The notes beneath the pieces were generated by a model, which did not search any database, had not been told where the DNA came from, and saw only the letters and a program-made list of their open reading frames with translations. 64,000 nt of DNA from Photorhabdus noenieputensis (GTDB taxonomy: Bacteria > Pseudomonadota > Gammaproteobacteria > Enterobacterales > Enterobacteriaceae). Shown here piece after piece: positions 1 to 14,001 of this stretch (position 1 is its first letter; each line of letters opens with the position of its first letter). Location: contig NZ_RCWC01000005.1 in assembly GCF_018448935.1 (NCBI RefSeq), positions 118,210 to 182,209 on the forward strand. Reading direction: 5' to 3'. Position numbers and translations under genes: made by a program.

Positions 1-501
1 GTTGTACGAGCGTTAAGCCGTTTGCCTGAGCGTAAACTGCTTGAGCTAGAAGAGTTGCTGCTTCCCGATACAATGGGGATTGAGCTGAATATCACTCACG
101 GTGAACGGGAGGCCGTTTTCCGCCCAATTGGGGAACTATCGACCGGCCAACAATGTACAACAATTTTGCACCTGTTGCTATTGGACAACCCAGATCCGCT
201 TATCCTTGATCAGCCGGAGGATAACCTTGATAACGCCTTTATTGCTGAGCGTATAGTTGCTGAGCTGCGCAGAACCAAACTAAGCCGGCAGTTTTTGTTC
301 GCAACCCATAACGCCAATATTCCGGTATTTGGTGACGCGGAATGGATTGGTGTGCTGAGTGTGGAAGATAACAAAGGGTTGATCCTGCCAGAACAGCAGG
401 GTGCGATCGATATGCCCGAAGTGCAAAAACTAGCGGCAGATATATTGGAGGGTGGTAAGAGTGCGTTTAATCAACGCCGTGAAAAGTACGGCTTTAACTG
501 A
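1..501 (+). CDS. C-terminal part of an SMC/ABC-type ATPase (5' end outside window)
   Basis: The reading frame is open from base 1, so the gene begins upstream of the window. The visible 167 residues are the ATP-hydrolysing end of an ABC/SMC-like ATPase: a signature-like LSTGQQ, a Walker B region (PLILDQPEDNLDN), and a switch-histidine segment (FATHNANIPV). An isolated protein would be meaningless at this length, so it is a fragment by position and not a pseudogene. The stop lies 26 bases before the next gene, which suggests one operon. The C-terminus resembles large PHP/SMC-type ATPases (TrlF-like), which I recall only from general family knowledge; the N-terminal domain that would settle this is not in view. 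Confidence 0.75.
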   Translation, partial: VVRALSRLPERKLLELEELLLPDTMGIELNITHGEREAVFRPIGELSTGQQCTTILHLLLLDNPDPLILDQPEDNLDNAFIAERIVAELRRTKLSRQFLFATHNANIPVFGDAEWIGVLSVEDNKGLILPEQQGAIDMPEVQKLAADILEGGKSAFNQRREKYGFN

Positions 502-527
502 ATGCTTTACTTCCTTGGGAGAGAACG

Positions 528-1748
528 ATGTTAAAAACAGAATTGTTGGAAATTATTGCCAATGGCGAAAACTCAGGTGTGGAGTTTAAGCGAGATGATA
601 TACGTCCTGAGCAGTTAGCCAAAGAAGTTGTTGCTATGGCCAACTTTCAAGGGGGACGGGTACTGCTGGGTGTGGAAGATGACGGCACTATTAGTGGCGT
701 ACAAAGGCACTCTCTTGAAGAGTGGGTTATGAATGTCTTTCAGGGCAAAATTCATCCGATGATTCTGCCGTTTTACGAAGAAGTGAAATTGGATGATGGC
801 AAACTGGTTGCTATCATTAGCTTTCCCATCGGCATTTCGAAGCCCTACGTCGTTCGCCATAGCGGAAAAGAGGAAATCTATATTCGTGTTGGGACAACAT
901 CGAGGCTGGCAACTAGAGAGCAGCAGATGCGATTGTTCGAATTGGGTGGAATGCTGCATACCGAAGTAATGCCTGTGCCTCGTACAGATATGAGTTGTTT
1001 GGATGACGCTCGCCTAACCAATTATGTAAAGGACATCTTACGAGATCCCGATGTACCTAAAACGCCTGATGAATGGCAAACAAGGCTACTTGGACTGGGT
1101 TTTTTAACCGAAGCCGCAGGCAGTGTTTGCTGCACAATAGCTGGCTTGGTGTTATTTGGTAAAAGCCCGAGACGCTATCTCAAACAAGCGGGTTTACGAG
1201 TCATGGTATTTCATGGTGAAGATAAGGAATACCAAGCTGCGTTGGATGACATCATTGATGGCCCAATGGTCGGGCGCTGGGATCTTGAAAATGGTGATAA
1301 ACGGCTAGTCGATGGCGGCGTTATTGAAAGATTTATAGAGGCTATGAGTCCCTTTATTTCTCAAGAGTCTGATCAGGTGAATGAAGAGTTAAGGCGAGAG
1401 ACGCAGTGGTTTTATCCACTTGAGGCCGTTAGAGAAGCATTGGTCAATGCGCTGGCGCACCGCGATTGGACGCGTTTTGTTGAAATTGAGGTATCTAGTT
1501 ATTCCGACCGGCTTGAAGTAATTAGCCCAGGTTCGTTACCAAACTCCATGACGGTAGAAAAAATGAAAGCAGGACAGCGTTCACCCAGAAATATCATTGT
1601 CATGGAAGTATTACGTGATTATGGCTATGTCGATTACCGAGGAATGGGTGTGAGGACAAAAATTATGCCCCTAACGAAAGCATTAACAGGTAAAGATCCT
1701 GAGTTTGATTTGACAGACGATCATTTAAAAACAATCTTGTTTCGGTAA
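528..1748 (+). CDS. AlbA_2/Schlafen-type putative DNA-binding protein with HATPase-like domain
   Basis: A 406-residue protein. Residues about 10-120 form an AlbA_2 (Schlafen AlbA-like) domain, with the typical GVEFKRD start and GGRVLLGVEDDG core. Residues about 295-380 resemble the HATPase_c_4 domain of the RecG-like/COG2865 family (EAVREALVNALAHRDW). The usual C-terminal winged helix seems short or absent. A GGGAGAG ribosome-binding site lies just before the ATG at 528. The family is annotated as transcriptional regulators or ATP-binding proteins and is common in mobile and defence islands. Its tight spacing after an SMC-like ATPase suggests they work together. The substrate is unknown. Confidence 0.7.
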   Translation: MLKTELLEIIANGENSGVEFKRDDIRPEQLAKEVVAMANFQGGRVLLGVEDDGTISGVQRHSLEEWVMNVFQGKIHPMILPFYEEVKLDDGKLVAIISFPIGISKPYVVRHSGKEEIYIRVGTTSRLATREQQMRLFELGGMLHTEVMPVPRTDMSCLDDARLTNYVKDILRDPDVPKTPDEWQTRLLGLGFLTEAAGSVCCTIAGLVLFGKSPRRYLKQAGLRVMVFHGEDKEYQAALDDIIDGPMVGRWDLENGDKRLVDGGVIERFIEAMSPFISQESDQVNEELRRETQWFYPLEAVREALVNALAHRDWTRFVEIEVSSYSDRLEVISPGSLPNSMTVEKMKAGQRSPRNIIVMEVLRDYGYVDYRGMGVRTKIMPLTKALTGKDPEFDLTDDHLKTILFR

Positions 1749-1883
1749 CAGATGTTGTGGCTGTTAGAACAGCGTATACCGCACTGTATTTGGCGCTATT
1801 TTTTTAAAAGCAATCGGAAAACGACTTTGCAATGCGCGATAGTATTTTGGTAAAACAGATCAAAGCGAAGTAAAAAAGAAAGT

Positions 1884-1915
1884 ACTGTTATATATAAAAG
1901 TTTATATATAACAGT
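1884..1915. repeat. Perfect 15-bp AT-rich palindrome, 2-base spacer
   Basis: Arms 1884-1898 and 1901-1915 are exact reverse complements, each reading ACTGTTATATATAAA, separated by AG. It lies between the 3' end of the AlbA-type gene and the 3' end of mnmE, which are convergent. It could be a weak bidirectional terminator, a protein-binding site or a recombination relic. There is no GC-rich stem or T-run, so a standard terminator is doubtful. Confidence 0.8.
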
Positions 1916-1974
1916 GCGTTATGTTTGATATGTTTCGATGGATTTTGAAGCGTTACACTTTAAAAATGACTACT

Positions 1975-3339
1975 TCACTTCCCAATACAAAAACTCGAAA
2001 AAATCCTTCCTAGCAGATCATCGGAGGTAAATTCACCCGTGATCTCACTCAACGCCTGCTGCGCCAGACGCAGCTCTTCTGCCAGCAATTCACCCGAACG
2101 GGCAATCACCAATTGTTCATGGCCCTGTTGTAAATGTTCTGCTGCGGTATTTAATGCTTGTAAATGACGACGACGAGCCAAGAAACCACCTTCGGTATTA
2201 CTGCTAAAACCCATCGTCTCTTTTAGATGATCGCGCAATAAATCGATGCCTTCACCGCTACGGGCAGAAAGTCTAACCAGTGAGTAACCACTTGCTTCTG
2301 CAATACTTGTCTCTTCATCGGTCATATCTGTCTTATTACGAACGACTGTGATAGGAAGCGATTTAGGCAGGCGAGCCATAAATTCAGGCCAGATTTCCAC
2401 AGGTTCAACCGCGTTCGTTGTCGTACTATCCACCATAAACAGTACACGATCAGCCTGCTCAATTTCCTGCCAAGCACGCTCAATACCAATACGCTCAACT
2501 TCGTCACTGGCTTCACGCAAACCCGCGGTATCAATGATATGCAACGGCATACCGTCAATATGGATATGTTCACGCAGCACATCACGGGTTGTACCGGCAA
2601 TATCCGTCACAATCGCCGCTTCACGACCTGCTAATGCATTAAGTAGACTGGACTTTCCTGCATTAGGGCGACCGGCGATAACAACTTTCATCCCTTCACG
2701 TAAAAGGCTGCCCTGACGTGCCTGAGAACGCACTCGCTCAAGCTCAACTATCACTTCATCCAACTCAGCTTCGATTTTCCCATCAGAAAGGAAATCAATC
2801 TCTTCATCTGGAAAATCAATAGCCGCTTCTACATAGATTCGTAAGTGAGTAAGTGCTTCCACCATTTGATGAACTTGAGTAGAAAAAGCGCCCTGCAAGG
2901 AGTTCATCGCTGAACGGGCTGCTTGCTCCGAACTGGCATCGATCAGGTCAGCAATGGCTTCCGCCTGAGCTAAATCCAGTTTGTCATTAAGAAAAGCGCG
3001 TTCAGAAAACTCACCTGGGTTAGCGATTCGCACACCAGGCAGAATCAGAATACGTTTAAGCAGCAAATCGAGAATAACCGGCCCACCATGCCCTTGAAGC
3101 TCCAGTACATCTTCTCCAGTAAAAGAATTCGGCCCCGGAAAGTAAATAGCAATCCCCTGATCAAGTACCCGGCCATCTACATCACGAAATGGTAGATAAT
3201 CTGCATAACGGGGTTTGGGTAATTTACCTAATACCACCTCAGCGACCTGCGCGGCTTTCGGGCCGGAAACCCGCAAAATACCAACCCCTCCTCGTCCTGG
3301 TGGGGTAGCCTGAGCAACAATCGTATCTGTGGTATTCAT
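1975..3339 (-). CDS. mnmE: tRNA modification GTPase MnmE
   Basis: MnmE works with MnmG to add the carboxymethylaminomethyl group to uridine 34 of certain tRNAs. The 454-residue length equals E. coli MnmE. The N-terminal folate-binding domain starts [17 protein letters not shown]. The inserted G domain shows G1 (GRPNAGKSS, about residue 225), G3 (DTAG) and G4 (NKTD). The C-terminus ends FCIGK, with the conserved cysteine. I chose the ATG at 3339, behind AGAGGG, and not the upstream in-frame start at 3381, which would add 14 unconserved residues. It follows yidC in the same direction, as in E. coli. Confidence 0.97.
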   Translation of the reverse strand: MNTTDTIVAQATPPGRGGVGILRVSGPKAAQVAEVVLGKLPKPRYADYLPFRDVDGRVLDQGIAIYFPGPNSFTGEDVLELQGHGGPVILDLLLKRILILPGVRIANPGEFSERAFLNDKLDLAQAEAIADLIDASSEQAARSAMNSLQGAFSTQVHQMVEALTHLRIYVEAAIDFPDEEIDFLSDGKIEAELDEVIVELERVRSQARQGSLLREGMKVVIAGRPNAGKSSLLNALAGREAAIVTDIAGTTRDVLREHIHIDGMPLHIIDTAGLREASDEVERIGIERAWQEIEQADRVLFMVDSTTTNAVEPVEIWPEFMARLPKSLPITVVRNKTDMTDEETSIAEASGYSLVRLSARSGEGIDLLRDHLKETMGFSSNTEGGFLARRRHLQALNTAAEHLQQGHEQLVIARSGELLAEELRLAQQALSEITGEFTSDDLLGRIFSSFCIGK

Positions 3340-3384
3340 GGTTATCCCTCTATTGACTTTTTCGCTCAAATTACTTTTCACTCA

Positions 3385-3419
3385 AACAGTTAAGGCGGTC
3401 AATGACCGCCTTAACTGTT
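3385..3419 (-). terminator. 16-bp stem-loop between yidC and mnmE
   Basis: Arms 3385-3400 and 3404-3419 are perfect reverse complements with a 3-base loop. This is a very strong hairpin in the yidC-mnmE gap. No clear T-run follows on the minus strand, so it may be an attenuator or RNA-stability element and not a full terminator. Confidence 0.55.
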
Positions 3420-3459
3420 ACAACGGCCAGCATATATTCATTCTGGCTGAAGCTATGTT

Positions 3460-5100
3460 TTATTTCGCTGGCTTTTTCTCACGACTATGCAAGCCGCGTT
3501 TTTCCAACCCACGATAAATTAATTGCTGCTGGATAATTGTCACCAGGTTACTGACGATATAGTACAGAACCAAACCTGATGGGAACCACAGGAAGAATAT
3601 GGTAAATATGACAGGCATATAAGTCATAATCTTCTGTTGCATCGGATCTGTAATTGTTGTCGGAGACATTTTCTGAATGATGAACATTGTCACACCCATC
3701 AGCAATGGCAGGATGTAGTAAGGATCTTGCGCAGACAAGTCATCAATCCAGCCAGCAAATGGCGCATGACGCAATTCAACAGAACCCATCAACATGTAAT
3801 ATAAAGCAAGGAAGATTGGCATCTGGATCAACAGAGGCAAACAACCACCCAGTGGGTTCACTTTCTCTGCTTTATACAGTGCCATCATTTCTTGGCTCAT
3901 ACGCTGTTTATCATCACCAATACGCTCGCGCATAGCCGCCAATTTCGGCTGTAACAGACGCATTTTCGCCATTGACGTGTATTGTGCCTTGGTCAGCGGG
4001 TACATGATACCACGCACAATAAAGGTGATAACGATGATGGAGAAGCCCCAGTTACCAATAAAACCATGCAGGAACTTCAACAGCTTAAATAATGGCTGAG
4101 AGATAAACCACAACCAACCATAGTCTACCGACAGATCCAAGTGAGGCGCTACAGCGGCCATTTCATCTTGAATTTCCGGGCCAATCCACAATGTAGAGGA
4201 GATAGTTTTCTCACTATTAGCCGCAATAGAGATTGGCGCACTTTTATAGCCAATCGCAGCCATCTCTTTACCTAATGCGGCAGTGTAGAAAGTACTAGTT
4301 TCATTTGCCACGGGAACCCAAGCGGTAGCAAAATATTGCTGCAACATGGCAATCCAGCCACCTTTGGTGGCCACAGACAAAGGTTCACCTTCAATATCGC
4401 TAAAGCTATATTTTTTGTATTTGGTATCGTCTGAAGAATAGGCTGCACCACGGTAAGTATGCAGTGCGAAGTTACTGCTGCCTGTATCACGATGCTTTGG
4501 CAGTTCAACACTCTGTTTCAACTGACCAAAGAAAGTCATCTGTAACGGTTTTTCCGTCGTGTTATTAATATGGTAATCCACACTAATCGCGTATTCACCA
4601 CGTTTCAGGACAAATGTTTTAACATAAACAATGCCATCTTTAGTGACGAAATTCATCGGGATACGCAATTCATCCTGCCCATCAGCCAATACATAGCTAT
4701 CCTGTGCTGCGGTATACAGCGGGCGTTCACTATTCAGCGGATTATCTGGACCATCTTTCCCCGTCAACCCACTTTGCGCTTGATAAGTGAAAGCTGATGT
4801 TGTTTCCAATAACTTGAATGGCTGGTTTGAACCCAAGGTATCAGGATAGGCTAACAGGTCAGCCTCTTCGATATCACCTCCACGAGTATTGATGGTCAAA
4901 GAGAGCACATCAGTTTTAACCGTGATAAGTTTACCTTTTCCACTGCCTGGTACAGCTTGATTCTCACTGCTCGGCATATCCGTTTGTTGCGTGGCCTGTA
5001 CTGTCGTTGGCTGCGGATTTTTATCTGTTTCCCATGCTTGCCAGACCAAGAAAGAAACGAACAGCAAAGCGATGAGAAGAAGATTACGTTGCGAATCCAT
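3460..5100 (-). CDS. yidC: Membrane protein insertase YidC
   Basis: YidC inserts and folds inner-membrane proteins, alone or with the Sec translocon. Its clients include ATP synthase subunits such as those encoded further along this window. The 546 residues match the proteobacterial form (E. coli 548): an N-terminal membrane anchor (residues 5-22), a large periplasmic domain to about residue 330, then five conserved membrane segments that begin near [14 protein letters not shown], where the groove arginine lies. The basic C-terminal tail ends REKKPAK. It sits 2 bases after yidD in the rpmH-rnpA-yidD-yidC cluster. Confidence 0.97.
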   Translation of the reverse strand: MDSQRNLLLIALLFVSFLVWQAWETDKNPQPTTVQATQQTDMPSSENQAVPGSGKGKLITVKTDVLSLTINTRGGDIEEADLLAYPDTLGSNQPFKLLETTSAFTYQAQSGLTGKDGPDNPLNSERPLYTAAQDSYVLADGQDELRIPMNFVTKDGIVYVKTFVLKRGEYAISVDYHINNTTEKPLQMTFFGQLKQSVELPKHRDTGSSNFALHTYRGAAYSSDDTKYKKYSFSDIEGEPLSVATKGGWIAMLQQYFATAWVPVANETSTFYTAALGKEMAAIGYKSAPISIAANSEKTISSTLWIGPEIQDEMAAVAPHLDLSVDYGWLWFISQPLFKLLKFLHGFIGNWGFSIIVITFIVRGIMYPLTKAQYTSMAKMRLLQPKLAAMRERIGDDKQRMSQEMMALYKAEKVNPLGGCLPLLIQMPIFLALYYMLMGSVELRHAPFAGWIDDLSAQDPYYILPLLMGVTMFIIQKMSPTTITDPMQQKIMTYMPVIFTIFFLWFPSGLVLYYIVSNLVTIIQQQLIYRGLEKRGLHSREKKPAK

Positions 5101-5102
5101 CG

Positions 5103-5363
5103 TTAGTGTTCTCTGTTATCGTTGTTTTTTACGGGTGGGACAGGATCATCACCACCTTCATGTAAAGGGTGGCATTTTAATATGCGTTTCACCGTTAACC
5201 AACAGCCTTTTATCACCCCAAATCGGCATAATGCCTCAATGCCATATTGAGAGCATGTAGGATTAAAGCGACAACGAGGCCCCAACAGCGGGCTTATGAC
5301 CAACTGATATCCCCGGATTAATGCGATCAGGAAGCGCGAGCCAAACGACAGTGACGACGCCAT
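5103..5363 (-). CDS. yidD: Membrane protein insertion efficiency factor YidD
   Basis: A small 86-residue protein (E. coli 85) that assists YidC-dependent insertion. The family signature is plain: [25 protein letters not shown] with its conserved cysteines, then [19 protein letters not shown]. Its start overlaps the end of rnpA by 37 bases in another frame, the conserved arrangement that implies translational coupling. Confidence 0.95.
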   Translation of the reverse strand: MASSLSFGSRFLIALIRGYQLVISPLLGPRCRFNPTCSQYGIEALCRFGVIKGCWLTVKRILKCHPLHEGGDDPVPPVKNNDNREH

Positions 5364-5686
5364 AATTTACCCAACGCCTCCGTTAACTCACGATTATCAA
5401 GCTCAGCAACACCTTTCTTAACCAATACCACAAAATCCATAGGAGGCAACTTATGTTGGTTTAAACGGAAGCTTTCACGGGCCAACCGTTTAATCCGGTT
5501 ACGCTCATGAGCACGTTTAACATTTTTCTTGGCTATAGTAAGACCGATACGGGGATGCCCCAGCTCATTCAGGCGACCAAGGATAGTAATCTCTGGCGAA
5601 CTTGCCCGTTGGGGTTGCTGGAAAACATAAGTGAAATGCTTGGGAGTTAACAAGCGTAACTCCCTCGGAAAAGCGAGCGTAACCAC
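5327..5686 (-). CDS. rnpA: Ribonuclease P protein component
   Basis: The protein subunit of RNase P, which helps the catalytic RNA remove 5' leaders from tRNA precursors. Its 119 residues equal the E. coli length. The RNR motif region is clear ([16 protein letters not shown], about residues 60-75). Translation starts at GTG 5686, the same rare start codon used in E. coli rnpA. It lies just downstream of rpmH and is probably co-transcribed with it. Confidence 0.97.
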   Translation of the reverse strand: MVTLAFPRELRLLTPKHFTYVFQQPQRASSPEITILGRLNELGHPRIGLTIAKKNVKRAHERNRIKRLARESFRLNQHKLPPMDFVVLVKKGVAELDNRELTEALGKLWRRHCRLARAS

Positions 5687-5702
5687 TAGATGGTTAGCTT
5701 TA

Positions 5703-6535
<833 letters not shown>

Positions 6536-7924
6536 GTGTCACTTTCGCTTTGGCAGCAATGTCTTGCCCGATTGCAGGATGAATTACCTGCCACAGAATT
6601 CAGTATGTGGATACGCCCCCTTCAGGCAGAGCTAAGCGGTAACACTCTGGCACTTTATGCCCCAAATCGGTTTGTTCTGGATTGGGTAAGAGAGAAGTAT
6701 ATCAACAACATCAATGGGTTGTTGAACGACTTCTGTGGAGCAGAAGTACCATTATTACGTTTTGAAGTTGGCAATAAACCCGTTTCCCAAAACGATAGCC
6801 CACCACAAAGGGTTGTTGCTCACACGCCGGTTGCACCTGCACCACAAAACACATCAGTACGCCCTAGTTGGGATAACACTGCGGTACAACCAGAGCTATC
6901 TTATCGCTCTAATGTTAACCCAAAACATACTTTTGATAACTTTGTTGAAGGTAAATCCAACCAACTTGCTCGCGCTGCGGCAAGGCAGGTAGCTGATAAT
7001 CCCGGCGGTGCTTATAATCCACTATTTCTTTATGGTGGTACGGGGTTGGGTAAAACCCATCTATTACATGCCGTAGGCAACAGTATTATGGCACGTAAGG
7101 CAAATGCCAAGGTGGTCTATATGCATTCTGAACGTTTTGTTCAGGATATGGTCAAGGCATTACAAAATAATGCAATAGAAGAGTTCAAACGCTATTACCG
7201 CTCTGTCGATGCATTACTGATCGATGATATTCAGTTTTTTGCCAATAAAGAACGCTCTCAAGAAGAGTTCTTCCACACATTCAACGCATTATTGGAAGGT
7301 AATCAACAGATTATTCTGACATCAGATCGCTATCCAAAAGAGATCAATGGGGTGGAAGATCGGTTAAAATCCCGTTTTGGCTGGGGGTTAACCGTTGCAA
7401 TTGAACCACCGGAACTGGAAACCCGTGTCGCTATCTTGATGAAAAAGGCTGACGAAAACGAAATCCAGTTGCCCGGAGAAGTTGCTTTCTTTATAGCCAA
7501 GCGTCTGCGTTCTAATGTCCGTGAGCTTGAAGGGGCATTGAACAGGGTAATAGCAAATGCCAATTTTACCGGTCGAGCAATTACTATTGATTTTGTACGT
7601 GAAGCATTACGTGACCTGTTAGCACTGCAAGAAAAACTGGTTACCATTGATAATATTCAGAAAACAGTCGCTGAGTATTATAAAATCAAGGTGGCCGATT
7701 TACTTTCCAAACGGCGCTCCCGTTCCGTTGCCCGTCCAAGGCAAATGGCAATGGCGCTGGCAAAAGAGTTAACCAACCACAGCTTGCCTGAAATCGGGGA
7801 TGCCTTTGGTGGACGTGACCACACAACTGTGTTGCATGCTTGTCGTAAAATCGAGCAATTGCGTGAAGAAAGTCACGACATCAAAGAGGATTTTTCTAAC
7901 TTAATCAGAACATTGTCTTCCTAG
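6536..7924 (+). CDS. dnaA: Chromosomal replication initiator protein DnaA
   Basis: DnaA-ATP binds DnaA boxes, opens oriC and loads DnaB; it also controls its own promoter. The protein has 462 residues (E. coli 467). Domain I starts [16 protein letters not shown], followed by a short variable linker. The AAA+ domain has Walker A (GGTGLGKTH, near residue 170) and Walker B (LLIDDIQF). The C-terminal DNA-binding helix-turn-helix contains [15 protein letters not shown]. The start is GTG at 6536 behind AGGGGAG, as in E. coli; the longer frame from 6503 adds unconserved residues. Its target, oriC, lies about 43 kb away in this window. Confidence 0.98.
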   Translation: MSLSLWQQCLARLQDELPATEFSMWIRPLQAELSGNTLALYAPNRFVLDWVREKYINNINGLLNDFCGAEVPLLRFEVGNKPVSQNDSPPQRVVAHTPVAPAPQNTSVRPSWDNTAVQPELSYRSNVNPKHTFDNFVEGKSNQLARAAARQVADNPGGAYNPLFLYGGTGLGKTHLLHAVGNSIMARKANAKVVYMHSERFVQDMVKALQNNAIEEFKRYYRSVDALLIDDIQFFANKERSQEEFFHTFNALLEGNQQIILTSDRYPKEINGVEDRLKSRFGWGLTVAIEPPELETRVAILMKKADENEIQLPGEVAFFIAKRLRSNVRELEGALNRVIANANFTGRAITIDFVREALRDLLALQEKLVTIDNIQKTVAEYYKIKVADLLSKRRSRSVARPRQMAMALAKELTNHSLPEIGDAFGGRDHTTVLHACRKIEQLREESHDIKEDFSNLIRTLSS

Positions 7925-7928
7925 TGCT

Positions 7929-9029
7929 ATGAAATTTATCATTGAACGTGAGCAATTGTTAAAACCACTGCAACAGGTCAGTAGCCCGCTGAGTGGACGC
8001 CCTACTCTGCCTATTCTTGGTAATTTATTACTACAAGTTACAGAAGGCTCCCTGTTGCTGACCGGCACAGATTTAGAAATGGAAATGATGGCAAGAGTCG
8101 CGCTTTCATTGCCACACGAAGAAGGTGCAACCACGGTACCGGCACGTAAATTCCTTGATATCTGGCGAGGTTTGCCAGACGGGGCCGAAATCAGTGTAGA
8201 GCTGGATGGTGACCGCCTATTGGTGCGTTCTGGTCGCAGCCGTTTTTCGCTCTCCACATTGCCCGCGTCTGATTTTCCAAATCTTGATGACTGGCAAAGT
8301 GAGGTAGAGTTTTCACTGCCACAAGCCACATTGAAGCGCCTTATTGAATCAACTCAGTTCTCAATGGCTCACCAGGATGTTCGCTATTACCTCAACGGTA
8401 TGTTGTTTGAAACCGAAGCAGAAGAGCTACGTACAGTTGCAACCGATGGTCACCGTCTGGCTGTCTGTTCTATGGGAATTGGTCAAAAGCTGCCTTCTCA
8501 TTCGGTTATCGTGCCACGTAAAGGCGTGATTGAACTCATGAGATTGCTGGATGGCGGCGATACTCTGCTACAGTTACAAATCGGCAGTAACAATATTCGT
8601 GCCCACGTTGGCGACTTTATTTTCACCTCTAAATTGGTGGATGGGCGTTTCCCTGATTATCGTCGCGTATTGCCAAAGAACCCGGATAAAACCCTGGAAG
8701 CTAATTGCGATATGCTGAAACAGGCTTTTTCACGCGCGGCAATTCTCTCTAATGAAAAGTTCCGCGGAGTTCGCCTCTATTTCAGTAAAAACCAGTTAAA
8801 AATCACAGCAAATAACCCTGAACAGGAAGAAGCCGAAGAGATTGTCGATGTCAGCTACCAAGGTGCTGAAATGGAAATAGGCTTTAATGTTAGTTACGTG
8901 TTAGATGTTCTCAATACATTAAGATGTGAAGAGGTTCGTTTATTGCTGACGGATGCTATTTCCAGTGTTCAGATAGAAGACTGTGCCAGCCACAATGCGG
9001 CTTATGTCGTGATGCCAATGCGCCTGTAA
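7929..9029 (+). CDS. dnaN: DNA polymerase III beta sliding clamp
   Basis: The ring-shaped clamp that tethers DNA polymerases to DNA. Its 366 residues equal E. coli DnaN, with three clamp domains of similar size. The start KFIIEREQLLKPLQQV and the end AAYVVMPMRL are conserved. It begins 4 bases after dnaA, so the two are translated from one message. Confidence 0.98.
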   Translation: MKFIIEREQLLKPLQQVSSPLSGRPTLPILGNLLLQVTEGSLLLTGTDLEMEMMARVALSLPHEEGATTVPARKFLDIWRGLPDGAEISVELDGDRLLVRSGRSRFSLSTLPASDFPNLDDWQSEVEFSLPQATLKRLIESTQFSMAHQDVRYYLNGMLFETEAEELRTVATDGHRLAVCSMGIGQKLPSHSVIVPRKGVIELMRLLDGGDTLLQLQIGSNNIRAHVGDFIFTSKLVDGRFPDYRRVLPKNPDKTLEANCDMLKQAFSRAAILSNEKFRGVRLYFSKNQLKITANNPEQEEAEEIVDVSYQGAEMEIGFNVSYVLDVLNTLRCEEVRLLLTDAISSVQIEDCASHNAAYVVMPMRL

Positions 9030-9050
9030 CCGGATTTATATTTCAGGTAT

Positions 9051-12576
<3,526 letters not shown>

Positions 12577-12595
12577 TTGATATTATTATCAATTT

Positions 12596-12636
12596 AAAAA
12601 AGCGCTCATATTGATTCTTTATGAGCGCTTTTTTTA
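12596..12636 (+). terminator. Rho-independent terminator after gyrB
   Basis: Arms AGCGCTCATA (12601-12610) and TATGAGCGCT (12620-12629), with flanking A and T runs, form a textbook terminator 20 bases after gyrB. The flanking A-run also allows it to work for the minus-strand genes beyond. Confidence 0.95.
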
Positions 12637-12698
12637 TCTGTTATTTCCAATAGATAAAGTGTAATTTATTTTATGATTTTACAAAATATAACTTAAAA

Positions 12699-13019
12699 CT
12701 AATTTTTATATTTTCTTGGTAACATGCAAGCATATAAAATAGAAAATATCACACTACCTACTCTAATTACCTCACTATTTAAATTAATAAACATTGATAT
12801 AATTTCATGATAACCATCATATTTAACAATGAATAATTGAGCAGTTCCAAACATGATTATTATAAAGAATGAAAAAACAGAGAGAATATAACTCCCTCTT
12901 TTCTCTATAATAACTTTAATAATAAAAAGTAAAAATAATATTACCAAAGACAAAAAATAGTACAGTAAAATATCCTGCCAAGTAGATTGAGTGGAAATTA
13001 TAACATCTATATAGTCCAT
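12699..13019 (-). CDS. Small membrane protein, tandem paralogue A
   Basis: I do not recognise the family. The 106-residue protein begins DYIDVIISTQSTW and has hydrophobic segments at about residues 17-38, 45-64 and 83-98. It ends with a basic LPRKYKN. Two paralogues follow upstream on the same strand with the same layout. I chose the second of two adjacent ATG codons because it matches paralogue B. The DNA is far more AT-rich than the flanking housekeeping genes, which suggests acquisition. Tandem arrays of small membrane proteins are often immunity proteins, but no toxin gene is visible here, so that is a guess. Confidence 0.7.
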   Translation of the reverse strand: MDYIDVIISTQSTWQDILLYYFLSLVILFLLFIIKVIIEKRGSYILSVFSFFIIIMFGTAQLFIVKYDGYHEIISMFINLNSEVIRVGSVIFSILYACMLPRKYKN

Positions 13020-13125
13020 CATTATTTTTCCCTTTCTAGCTGATAAATACTCAGAGCTGTAGCGTTATCAACAATTAGTTCAGTAAATAAATTAATTTTG
13101 ACATTTTATTATATCTTTGAAAAAA

Positions 13126-13437
13126 TCATATAGAATATCTTCTTGGCATTAAAATAATATACAATAAGGAAAATATAAAACCACCAATCTTTATACTTTC
13201 GATTTTAAAATTAATAAAATTGGGTATATTGTACTCATATCCTGTTAAAGTTAATTGAGCACTATATAATATAAGAACCAAGATAACACCAAAAATAACC
13301 ATAAGATTGTTATTTTTTTCTTCTATTATTATCTTAAGAATAAATAGAAAAAACAATATAACAAGAGATAAAACATAATAGTATAATATATCCAGCCATG
13401 ATGATTTAGTAGAAATAATAATTTCGGCATAATCCAT
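13126..13437 (-). CDS. Small membrane protein, tandem paralogue B
   Basis: A 103-residue paralogue of the gene beside it. It shares the N-terminal pattern DYxxxIIST-SxWxDILxYYxLSLVILFxLFI-K-IIEE and the C-terminal IxxGxxIFSxLYxxxxPRRY. It has the same three predicted membrane segments and the same AT-rich base use. The gap to paralogue A is about 106 bases, so each copy may have its own signals. Function is unknown. Confidence 0.7.
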   Translation of the reverse strand: MDYAEIIISTKSSWLDILYYYVLSLVILFFLFILKIIIEEKNNNLMVIFGVILVLILYSAQLTLTGYEYNIPNFINFKIESIKIGGFIFSLLYIILMPRRYSI

Positions 13438-13463
13438 TATTCTTTTTCACCAATAATTTATCG

Positions 13464-13780
13464 TCAACATTTAAACTTCCTTGGGAACATTATCATGATT
13501 AAAATTGAAAATATCACCGCACTTACTCTTATTACCTCATCATTTAAATTCAAAAATATAAATGGTGGAATCAAGGAATAACTAAATTTAGATATAATTA
13601 ATTGATCTGTACAAAAAGAAAACAAAAACAAAATATTAAGTATAAATATAGAAATGCTTTTTTTACTTTCTGTGTATTTTTTAAAAAATAAAAAAATATA
13701 GAAAAAAGCATCATAAATAAAAAATATAATACAAAATCCATATTAGATGATTGGGCAGATATAATTAACTCCTGACTCAT
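13464..13780 (-). pseudogene. Third paralogue of the small membrane protein, frameshifted
   Basis: The frame from ATG 13780 (MSQELIISAQSSN, behind AGGAGAAG) stops early, at about residue 60. A second frame continues with clear homology to paralogue A, including IFLNLNDEVIRVSAVIFSIL and a final FPRKF, to TGA at 13464. Adding one T to the T6 run at 13702-13707 (minus strand) restores a single frame of about 105 codons, the length of the intact copies. It is therefore a broken copy or a homopolymer on/off switch. Confidence 0.8.
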
Positions 13781-13949
13781 ATTATTTCTCTTCTCCTGTT
13801 GTCTTATAAACACTCCGAAGAGCAATACCATCAACCACTATCTCCATAAAAACGATTTACTGTATATTTAGATAAAAATAATTAAAATACTTTATATAAT
13901 ATAACAAAAATAAACCAACAAAGAAACAATGAACAGAGATATATAGAGC

Positions 13950-13974
13950 AATCCACTCGAATAACGAGTGGATT
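13950..13974 (-). terminator. Stem-loop downstream of asd
   Basis: Ten-base arms at 13950-13959 and 13965-13974 are exact reverse complements around a 5-base loop. It lies 28 bases past the asd stop. The better T-run is on the plus strand, so it may be bidirectional. Confidence 0.65.
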
Positions 13975-14001
13975 TTCATATAAATAGATAGATTAAAATT
14001 A

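Noticed and set aside
1884..1915. LexA box within the palindrome
   Set aside because: The CTGT and ACAG parts are separated by 22 bases, not the 8 of a LexA site.
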